A stretch of 64,000 bases of DNA from Geodermatophilus sabuli (lineage in GTDB: Bacteria > Actinomycetota > Actinomycetes > Mycobacteriales > Geodermatophilaceae), in assembly GCF_900215145.1 (NCBI RefSeq), contig NZ_OBDO01000001.1:1054001-1118000 (forward strand). Reading direction: 5' to 3'. This document shows positions 57,943-64,000 of this stretch, in pieces. The position numbers and the translations under genes are program-made. The notes beneath the pieces are model-generated. The model was not told the DNA's origin and did no database searches. It saw nothing but the letters and a program-made list of their open reading frames with translations. Positions within the stretch are counted from its first letter, which is position 1. Each line of letters opens with the position of its first letter.

Positions 57943-59019
57943 TCAGCTCCCCGTCCGCGGGACGGGAAGGGTGGGCACGGTCGAGGGGCGACGGGCGGTC
58001 ATCGTCGCGGTGGTGGTGTCCGCCCGGTGGGGGAGCCGGTCCGGGGCGGGGGGTTCGGCTCCGACGGAGTCGAGCACGTCCTTGCCGAAGAGGTCCTCGA
58101 GCCAGTTCGTCTGGTAGACGGTGTCGAGGTAGCGCTCGCCGAGGTCCGGGGCGATGGTCACGGCCGTGAGGTCCCGCCGGGGCTGCCGGGCCAGCCAGCT
58201 GATCGCCCCGCTGACGACCGTGCCCGTCGAGCCGCCCATCAGGAACCCGCGGCGGGCCAGCCGGTGGCAGGTGCGGATCGTGTCGGCCTCCTCGACCAGC
58301 ACGACCTCGTCGATGTAGGCCTCGTCCAGCAGCGCGGGACGGACACCGCTACCCAGGCCGGGGATCACCCGCTGCGCCGGTGGACCCCCGAAGGTCACCG
58401 AGCCGACGGCGTCCACGGCGACGATGCGCACGGGCCGGTGCCACTCGTGGAAGAACCGCGCGCAGCCCATCAGCGTCCCGGTGGTGCCGGCGCCGACGAA
58501 GAGCACGTCCAGGTCGGGGAAGCTGCGGGCGATGGCCGGGGCCGTCCGCTGGTGGTGCGCTCGCCAGTTGCCGGGGTTCTGGTACTGGTTCAGCCACACG
58601 AATCGGCTGTCGGAGGCGCACATCGCGCGCACGTAGTCGATCCGCGCACCGAGGAACCCGCCGACCGGGTCGGGCTCGGTGATGATGTGCACCTGGCTGC
58701 CCAGCGCCTCCATCAACCGCCGCGTCGACAGGTTGCAGCGCGAGTCGGTCACGCACAGGAACCGGAGGCCCTTGCTCGCCGCGATCATGGCGAGCGCGAC
58801 GCCGAGGTTCCCGGACGAGGACTCGATCAGGATCGAGTCGGGCCGCAGCGTGCCGTCGCGTTCGGCGGCCTCGACCATCTCGACCGCGGCCTTGATCTTG
58901 ATCGATCCGGCGAAGTTGAAGCCCTCGCACTTGAGGAAGAGCGACTGCCCGAGAACCGACCGGAGGTCGATGTAGAGGTCGTCCTGGTGGAACTCGTGGG
59001 GGGCGGAGATGACGGGCAC
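57943..59019 (-). CDS. sbnA: SbnA-like N-(2-amino-2-carboxyethyl)-L-glutamate synthase
   Basis: PLP enzyme that joins O-phosphoserine and glutamate, the first step to Dap. The protein is 358 aa, cysteine-synthase fold. The PLP lysine is in FNFAGSIKIKAAV (about residue 41); SSSGNLGVALAMIAA is the phosphate/Asn loop, and TGTLMGCARFFHEW and GSTGTVVSGAI are typical SbnA-like segments. About 20 C-terminal residues are low-complexity. GTG 59019 has GAGGAG 7 nt upstream. It is the first gene of the operon; its stop is 1 nt before the GTG of the twin-carrier gene. Confidence 0.9.
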   Translation of the reverse strand: MPVISAPHEFHQDDLYIDLRSVLGQSLFLKCEGFNFAGSIKIKAAVEMVEAAERDGTLRPDSILIESSSGNLGVALAMIAASKGLRFLCVTDSRCNLSTRRLMEALGSQVHIITEPDPVGGFLGARIDYVRAMCASDSRFVWLNQYQNPGNWRAHHQRTAPAIARSFPDLDVLFVGAGTTGTLMGCARFFHEWHRPVRIVAVDAVGSVTFGGPPAQRVIPGLGSGVRPALLDEAYIDEVVLVEEADTIRTCHRLARRGFLMGGSTGTVVSGAISWLARQPRRDLTAVTIAPDLGERYLDTVYQTNWLEDLFGKDVLDSVGAEPPAPDRLPHRADTTTATMTARRPSTVPTLPVPRTGS

Positions 59020-59649
59020 GCTGGGCTCCTCGTCGGGTGTGGGCGCTCCGCTGCTGGCTCGCGCGGCGCCTCTCGGGGACGAACTCGTCGTTGAGCTGGA
59101 TCCGCCGGAGCGGGTCCCGAAGGTCGAGGTGACGGTGGCCCGGATCCCTCCCGGGTCCTGCGCCCGGTCGCGATCCGACCACTCGTCCCTACGGAGGACC
59201 GCGGCCGGGCCGCTGATACACCGGTGGCCGGACGACTTCTGCTCTCTCTGCGTCGGACTCCCGGGCACCCGGGGGCGCGTCGTCGCGGCAGGGGGCCGGA
59301 GGGCCTCGGAGGGTGAGGTGGGGGCCGTTGGTGCGCACGGGTACGGACGGGCTCCGTCGGCCGCGAGGAGGAGCAGGTCCCGGGGTGCGCCGGGAGCGGC
59401 TGCGCTGTCGCGGTCGTCATCGGTGGCCGTCCTCTTGGCACTGGTGTGTGTCGACACGGCGAGACCGGGGTACTGCTACCTGTCGGGTCGGCGACGTGGA
59501 CGAGCGTCCTCGGTGAGAGGGACAGGTCTCCATACGACCTTCGGGTTAGCACAGAGGGCCCGGAGGTCCCTGCAGGTCGACGAGTCGACAGGTCGACACC
59601 CGCCCGGCCTCCCTGGACGGGCCGGTCGGCGCGCCTAGCGTGGACCGCG
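59020..59649. other. 630-nt intergenic region upstream of the Dap cluster
   Basis: No frame here resembles a real protein. It must hold the promoter of the minus-strand cluster and of the plus-strand gene at 59650. Less GC-rich patches are CTGATACACC at about 59213 and CCATACGACC with GGGTTAGCAC at about 59530-59555. A Sal-like GTCGAC triplet (GGTCGACGAGTCGACAGGTC, 59576-59595) is visible. No riboswitch or clear operator was recognised. Confidence 0.4.
59636..59641 (+). promoter_or_regulatory. -10 box for leaderless gene at 59650
   Basis: TAGCGT lies 8 nt before ATG 59650, with no RBS between. Confidence 0.5.
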
Positions 59650-60219
59650 ATGTCCGAACCGCCCGAAACCCCGTCCCTGTCCGCACCGTCGACCACCCCG
59701 GTTGCCGCCGGGGCCGGTTCCGCGGGTCCCGGCTCCGGCCCGACCGGCGGCCCGGCCGGCCCACCGGGCCCGCCCCCGACCGCCGAGGTGCCGGGGACGC
59801 CACCGGCTCCCGGCGCCGAGGGCCACCAGCCCACGGCGCCGGTCACCGGCCGGCCGCGGGTGGGGGCCCGCCGTCCCGACCCGATGACCCGGATGGGGCC
59901 GTGGGCGCCGGCGGCCGCCGCGCTGCTGGGGCTGCTGGCCGGCGTCCTCGTCGTCCTGCTGCTGAGGGGGTCGGCGGACGCGTTCCACGAGCAGCTCGCG
60001 CTGGTGTTCCTCACCGTCGGGCTCGGGATGCTCGGCGCCGCTGCGGCGCTGCTGGCCGACGAGGTTCGCCTGGTGCGCCGCGGTGCGCGGGAGGCGGCGG
60101 TCCGCCCGGCCTGGGTCGAGACGACCGCGGGCCTGCTCAACGGCCTGACCCCGGCGCGGCTGCTCATGCTGGCCAGCGCCTTCGTCCTGTTCCTCGCCGC
60201 CTACGTCAGCCGCGGCTGA
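59650..60219 (+). CDS. Hypothetical membrane protein with proline-rich N-terminus
   Basis: Protein of 189 aa. Residues 1-80 are Pro/Gly/Ala-rich and disordered. Three membrane helices follow: APAAAALLGLLAGVLVVLLL (about 90-109), LALVFLTVGLGMLGAAAALL (about 117-136) and LLMLASAFVLFLAAYVSRG at the C-terminus. LADEVRLVRRGAREAAVRP lies between. No family recognised; possibly found in relatives only. Confidence 0.7.
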   Translation: MSEPPETPSLSAPSTTPVAAGAGSAGPGSGPTGGPAGPPGPPPTAEVPGTPPAPGAEGHQPTAPVTGRPRVGARRPDPMTRMGPWAPAAAALLGLLAGVLVVLLLRGSADAFHEQLALVFLTVGLGMLGAAAALLADEVRLVRRGAREAAVRPAWVETTAGLLNGLTPARLLMLASAFVLFLAAYVSRG

Positions 60220-60295
60220 GCCGGGCCGCCGCGGCCGAGCCGGCCCGGACGGCCCGGGCGGTCAGGGCCCGGGCGTCCACCGCGGACGCCCGGGC

Positions 60296-61063
60296 TCAGC
60301 CGTAGGCCTGCACCGCCAGGTGGATCGCCAGGCCGAGGCCGGCGAGCGCGATCAGCCGGCGCAGCACGGTCTGCGGGGCGCGCCGCACCACCCGCGGGCC
60401 CAGCCGGCCGCCGACGAACAGCCCCAGCGCCAACGGCAGCGCGGCCGACCACGCGACCGGTGCCAGGAACAGGAAGCCGATCGCCGCCACCGCGTTGGCC
60501 ATCCCGAGCACCACGTTCTTCAAGGCGTTCCCCCGCGGCAGACCCTCGCCGGTGGTGAGCAGGTACATCGCCAGCATCATGACGCCGGCCGCGGCTCCGA
60601 AGTAGCCGCCGTAGACGGCGACCGCGAACGTCCCCAGCGGCAGCCACCACGGGTCCCGGTGCTCGGGGTGGTGCTTCGCCCCCTCGACGGCCAGCACCCC
60701 CGGCGAGCGTTGCAGCGCCAGGGCGATCGAAGCGCCGGCGATCAGCCACGGGACGATCCGCTCGAAGGCCGAGGACGGGGTGAGCAGCAGCAGGGCCGCG
60801 CCGGCCGCCCCGCCGAGCACCGCCCCGGCCGACAGCCGGAGGAGGCGGCGGCCCTGCCCGCGCAACTCCGGTCGCGAGGCGCTCACCGACCCGACGCTGT
60901 TGAGCACCAGCGCCACGGTGTTGGTGATGTTCGCCGTCACCGGCGGGAGCCCGGTGGCCAGGAGCGCCGGGTAGCTCACCAGCGAGGCCAGGCCGGCGAT
61001 GCTGCCGGTGAGCCCCGCGGCGACGCCGGCCAGGACCAGGAGCACGAACTCCACGACGTTCAC
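60296..61063 (-). CDS. TSUP family transporter (TauE/SafE)
   Basis: Membrane permease of 255 aa from a family that exports sulfite, sulfoacetate and other organic anions. The duplicated signature is visible: GLTGSIAGLASLVSYPALLATGLPP near the N-terminus and GGYFGAAAGVMMLAMYLLTTG near residue 150. About eight membrane helices are expected. GTG 61063 overlaps the stop of the upstream TSUP gene (GTGA), so both are translated together. Confidence 0.9.
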   Translation of the reverse strand: MNVVEFVLLVLAGVAAGLTGSIAGLASLVSYPALLATGLPPVTANITNTVALVLNSVGSVSASRPELRGQGRRLLRLSAGAVLGGAAGAALLLLTPSSAFERIVPWLIAGASIALALQRSPGVLAVEGAKHHPEHRDPWWLPLGTFAVAVYGGYFGAAAGVMMLAMYLLTTGEGLPRGNALKNVVLGMANAVAAIGFLFLAPVAWSAALPLALGLFVGGRLGPRVVRRAPQTVLRRLIALAGLGLAIHLAVQAYG

Positions 61064-61842
61064 CGCGTCAGGAGGACCGCGATGGCGACCAGGCCCAGCG
61101 CGACGATGACCGTGCGCAGCACGACCGCGGGCAGTCGGCGGCCGACGCTGGACCCCGCGTATCCGCCCACGAGCGCACCCCCGGCCACCAGGGCGGCGGC
61201 GGTCCAGTGCACCCGGTCGGTCGCGACGACGACGTAGGTCGCGGCGGCGACGGTGTTCACGCCGAGGGTCAGCACGTTCTTCAGCGCGTTGAGCCGGTGC
61301 AGCGACTCGTGCAGCAGCAGGCCGAAGATGCCGATCTGCAGCACGCCCTGACTGGCGGCGAAGTAGCCGCCGTAGGTGCCGGTGGCGTACGCGCCGGCGA
61401 ACAGCGCGACCATCCGCCCGCGACCCGGCGCGGGGTCGGCGTCGTCGCCGACCTCCCGGCGGCGGGCCACCCACCGCTGCAGCAGCGGCTGGGTGGCCAC
61501 CAGCAGCACCGCGAGCCCGACCAGCGCCGGCACGATCGCCTCGAACGCCGACGCCGGCAGGTGCAGCAGCAGGAACGCCCCGGTCAGCGCCCCGAGCACC
61601 GACGCCGGCAGCAGCCGCAGGAGCAGCCGCCGCTGGCCGCGCAACTCCCGGCGGTAGCCGATGGAGCCGGTCAGGTTGCCGGGGACCAGCCCCAGGGAGT
61701 TGCTGATCGTGGCCGTCACCGGCGGCAGGCCGACGGCGAGCAGCACCGGGAAGGTGACGAGGGTCCCGGACCCGACCACGGCGTTGATGCCACCCGCCGC
61801 GAAGCCTGCGGCGGACACCGCCACCATCTCCCACGCCGTCAT
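61060..61842 (-). CDS. TSUP family transporter (TauE/SafE), second copy
   Basis: Permease of 260 aa, similar in layout to its neighbour: AAGGINAVVGSGTLVTFPVLLAVGLPP and GGYFAASQGVLQIGIFGLLL. The shared ELRGQxRRLLLRL stretch shows that the two are related by duplication. Whether they form a heterodimer or carry different anions is not known. ATG 61842 is chosen; upstream in-frame sequence is not hydrophobic. Confidence 0.9.
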   Translation of the reverse strand: MTAWEMVAVSAAGFAAGGINAVVGSGTLVTFPVLLAVGLPPVTATISNSLGLVPGNLTGSIGYRRELRGQRRLLLRLLPASVLGALTGAFLLLHLPASAFEAIVPALVGLAVLLVATQPLLQRWVARRREVGDDADPAPGRGRMVALFAGAYATGTYGGYFAASQGVLQIGIFGLLLHESLHRLNALKNVLTLGVNTVAAATYVVVATDRVHWTAAALVAGGALVGGYAGSSVGRRLPAVVLRTVIVALGLVAIAVLLTR

Positions 61843-62039
61843 GCCGCCATCACTGCGAGGTTGCCACGGCTGCGGCTCCCCCGGGCGACGGGGTGGGGAG
61901 ACCTCCGTCTCCTCGGCGCGGCCCGGGGGTTTTACCCAGTTCTTGCACTGCGCTGGGGTCCCGCTTGCCACACCTTGTCTAGCGTCGAGACGAGCGTGCA
62001 GCAGTGGACGTCGGGCCAGACCGAGAGAACGCCAGGGTG

Positions 62040-62549
62040 ATGACGATGGACCTCCGTGTCGTGGTGTTCAACCGGATTGTCCAGGACGCCGTGTTGCGCA
62101 GGCTCCTGGTGAACCACGCCGACCGCGTCGAGTCCGGCCGCGACCCGCAGACCGGCGCGAGCGGGTGCGCCTTCCTCGTCCTGAGGTGGCTGCGCAGCGA
62201 CGAGCCGTCCGCGTCCGCCGGGTGCGAGGTGCTGGTGGCCCGGGCGCACGTCCCCGGGCAGCAGCCCGACCCCGGCGGCCGTCTCGACCACCTCCTGCTC
62301 CGGCTGGAGGTGGCTCTGTGCGCCGAGGTGGGGGACGACGCTCTCGCGATCCGGGGCCTGGGGTCGTCGCCGCACGCCGTCCGGGGTCCGTCGGACACGC
62401 TGGCCAGGTCGGCGACGTTCGTCGTCGTCCCTGCCCCGTCCCGGCTCGACGGCGAACGGGAGCTCGCACTGGTGCCCTGGCCGGGACGGGCCGGCGCGGA
62501 CGCGGGCGGCCTCGCCGTACCGAGCGGAGCCGTGTCCAGCCTGAACTGA
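62040..62549 (+). CDS. Hypothetical protein
   Basis: Protein of 169 aa beginning MTMDLRVVVFNRIVQDAVLR; no signal peptide, membrane helix or known domain seen. HLLLRLEVALCAEVGDDALAIRG suggests an alpha/beta fold. GTG 62037, directly before the ATG, and GTG 62004 are alternative starts; TAGCGT at 61980-61985 is a possible -10 box. It precedes the kinase gene by 57 nt and may share its transcript. Confidence 0.55.
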   Translation: MTMDLRVVVFNRIVQDAVLRRLLVNHADRVESGRDPQTGASGCAFLVLRWLRSDEPSASAGCEVLVARAHVPGQQPDPGGRLDHLLLRLEVALCAEVGDDALAIRGLGSSPHAVRGPSDTLARSATFVVVPAPSRLDGERELALVPWPGRAGADAGGLAVPSGAVSSLN

Positions 62550-62606
62550 CCCGCGGGCCGGCGGGGTCCGCGCGGGCACCGCGGCAGGTGCGGAACGGAG
62601 GCGCTG

Positions 62607-63935
62607 GTGCGCACTCGGATCATCGGCCTGGCGGTGTGGGCCGCCGTCCTGGCGATCGGGCTCTTCGGGGTGCCGCTGGCGGTGGCGGTGCTCCAGTACT
62701 CCGTGCAGACCGAGCGCGACGACCTCGAGCAGTTCGCCCGCACGGTGGCGATCTCGGTGACCTACGACGTCGACGAGGGGGAGTGGCTCGAGGACGTCTA
62801 CCACGAGGGCTCCACCGCGGCGGCGGTGTACGACGAGAACGGCGACTGGCTGGGAGGTGCCCGGTCGGACGCCACGGAGCTGGAGGTCACGCAGGCCCTC
62901 GCGGAGCGGGCCGGGACCTGGACCGAGGACGGCCGGTTCGTCGTCGTCGTGCCGGTCACCTACGGCGACGAGGTGATCGGCGCGGTGCGCGCCACGGCTC
63001 CACGGACCGACGTCCTGCCGAAGGTGCTGCCCGCCTGGGGAGGGATGGCCGCGCTCGCGGCCCTCGCGGTGACCGCCGCCTGGCTGGTCGGGCGCCGGCA
63101 GGCGCGGCGGCTGGCGCACCCCCTGGAGGACCTGGCGGCCGGCGCGCGCCGGCTGGGGGACGGCGACTTCAGCGTCCGCACCCGGGAGGGCGGGATCAGG
63201 GAGATCGACGCGGTCGGCGCCGCGCTGAACTCCACCGCCGCTCGCCTGGACGGCCTGCTCGCGCGGGAACGCGCGTTCTCAGCCGACGCCTCCCACCAGC
63301 TGCGCACGCCGCTGGCCGGTCTCCGGCTGCGGCTGGAGGCCGCCCTCGAGCAGCCCGGTCAGGACCCCCGCCCGGCCATGGCCGCCAGTCTCGTGGACGC
63401 CGACCGCCTCGAGGCCACCATCGACGAGATCCTGGCCCTGGCCCGGGCCGATCGCGGCGCCGAGGCCGGGCCGGTGGACCTCCGCGCACTGCTGGACGAG
63501 CTCTCCCCGGAGTGGCGCGCCCGCCTGGCCCTCCAGCACCGCGCCCTCGACGTGACCGTCGGGCCGGGGGTGCCGGTCCCGCGCGCGTCCACAGCGGCGG
63601 TCCGCCAGGTGCTCGCCGTGCTCGTGGACAACGCCGCGACGCACGGCGCGGGAACGGTGGCGGTCACGGTCCGCGAGGCCTCCGGCGCCGTCGCGATCGA
63701 CGTCTCCGACGAGGGTCCGGGCGTGGACCAGCCGGGGAGCCTGCTCTTCGCCCGGCGGGCCGACCAGCGCGACGGGCACGGCATCGGGCTGGCGCTGGCG
63801 CGGCGCCTCGCCGAGTCCGAGCAGGGGCGGCTGCACCTGTCCCGGTCCTCGCCACCGGTGTTCACCCTGCTGCTGCCGCGGGTGAGCGCCGAGGCCGTGC
63901 CCGGACCGCTCGTCCGCGCCGGCGACGGCGGCTAG
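62607..63935 (+). CDS. Sensor histidine kinase with HAMP domain
   Basis: Protein of 442 aa. Membrane helix 1 is at about residues 8-30, an extracellular domain of about 105 aa follows, and helix 2 is at about 142-163. HAMP (RRQARRLAHPLEDLAAGARRL) comes next. The phospho-acceptor His is in FSADASHQLRTPLAGL (about 229). The ATPase domain has VLVDNAATHGAG, DEGPGVD and GHGIGLALARRL. Asp/Glu-rich patches (YDVDEGEWLEDVYHEG) in the sensor domain might bind cations, but this is a guess. The stop overlaps, tail to tail, the end of an OmpR-type regulator gene. Confidence 0.93.
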   Translation: MRTRIIGLAVWAAVLAIGLFGVPLAVAVLQYSVQTERDDLEQFARTVAISVTYDVDEGEWLEDVYHEGSTAAAVYDENGDWLGGARSDATELEVTQALAERAGTWTEDGRFVVVVPVTYGDEVIGAVRATAPRTDVLPKVLPAWGGMAALAALAVTAAWLVGRRQARRLAHPLEDLAAGARRLGDGDFSVRTREGGIREIDAVGAALNSTAARLDGLLARERAFSADASHQLRTPLAGLRLRLEAALEQPGQDPRPAMAASLVDADRLEATIDEILALARADRGAEAGPVDLRALLDELSPEWRARLALQHRALDVTVGPGVPVPRASTAAVRQVLAVLVDNAATHGAGTVAVTVREASGAVAIDVSDEGPGVDQPGSLLFARRADQRDGHGIGLALARRLAESEQGRLHLSRSSPPVFTLLLPRVSAEAVPGPLVRAGDGG

Positions 63936-64000
63936 TGCGGGAGCCCCCCGGCCTCCGGCGACAGGAGCTCCAGCCGGTACCCGTGCCCCCGGACCGTGAC
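63932..64000 (-). CDS. OmpR-family response regulator, C-terminal end only
   Basis: The last 22 codons on the minus strand encode VTVRGHGYRLELLSPEAGGL plus PH and a TAG stop. TVRGxGYRL is the wing of OmpR/PhoB-type winged-helix domains. The rest lies outside the window. It overlaps the kinase gene by 4 nt in convergent orientation and is its likely partner. Confidence 0.7.
   Translation of the reverse strand, partial: VTVRGHGYRLELLSPEAGGLPH

Noticed and set aside
59576..59595. Clustered GTCGAC sites as an operator or attachment site
   Set aside because: Short repeats of this kind are expected by chance at this base composition and there is no dyad around a promoter.
59009..59638. 209-codon plus-strand frame upstream of the membrane protein
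   Set aside because: Composition is Arg/Ser/Gly-rich and without motifs, and it overlaps the promoter side of sbnA. It is typical of a random high-GC frame.
62040..62549. Assigning a function to the 169-aa hypothetical protein
   Set aside because: No motif could be recognised, and its place before the kinase gene alone is not enough.

Overview
The window is about 75% GC. Its gene order and gene content (mihF-gmk-rpoZ-coaBC-metK-priA, the rpe-ribDE-ribBA-ribH-hisE-hisG run, DUF222/HNH genes, LexA boxes of the TCGAAC-N4-GTTCGA type, leaderless GTG/ATG starts behind TAnnnT boxes) point to a high-GC actinobacterium. Geodermatophilaceae (Blastococcus, Geodermatophilus, Modestobacter) is my best guess, from memory of similar proteins. 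No tRNA, rRNA, CRISPR array or prophage was seen. The window opens inside carB and closes inside a response regulator gene.

Layout. 1-5585: end of the pyrimidine operon (carB, a divergent pyrD, pyrF), with a repeat-built chain of overlapping mini-cistrons between pyrD and pyrF. 5982-11982: housekeeping run mihF, gmk, rpoZ, coaBC, metK, priA. 11993-15257 (minus): two-component system plus a repeat-rich membrane protein. 15436-23909: def, fmt, rsmB, rpe, riboflavin genes, hisE and hisG, mostly with 1-4 nt overlaps. A mini-cistron related to the pyr ones joins ribE to ribBA. 23951-31922: protease-inhibitor-like lipoprotein, DUF2877/AllH-like protein with a PucR regulator, DUF5995 protein, two NAD(P)-binding proteins and an HTH-MurA fusion. 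32026-36515: two large paralogous secreted proteins. 36701-39205: Usp, PNPOx-like and Acg-like nitroreductase genes resembling part of a dormancy regulon. 39216-44050: membrane protein, EVE-like protein, a LexA-controlled small gene, malQ and a MerR regulator. 44153-49465: EAL remnant, DUF222-HNH gene, luciferase-like oxidoreductase, GH13 enzyme. 49462-59019 (minus): a biosynthetic cluster. 59650-64000: membrane proteins, two TSUP transporters, a sensor kinase and the tail of its probable response regulator.

The most interesting region is the cluster at 49462-59019. SbnA- and SbnB-like enzymes should make L-2,3-diaminopropionate (Dap). A half-condensation/adenylation/carrier protein would activate an amino acid. 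A separate protein carries two nearly identical carrier domains fused to the six-transmembrane, three-domain C-terminal part typical of epsilon-poly-lysine synthetase (Pls/PosA family). A TauD/SyrP-like oxygenase and a phosphopantetheinyl transferase complete it. My inference is a split, membrane-bound polymerising NRPS making a Dap-based, possibly hydroxylated, isopeptide polymer or oligomer.

Two further patterns deserve attention. One is a repeat that carries its own start and stop codons and relays translation between operon genes. The other is a repeat found in four copies, always directly behind a stop codon and always in the same orientation relative to that gene.
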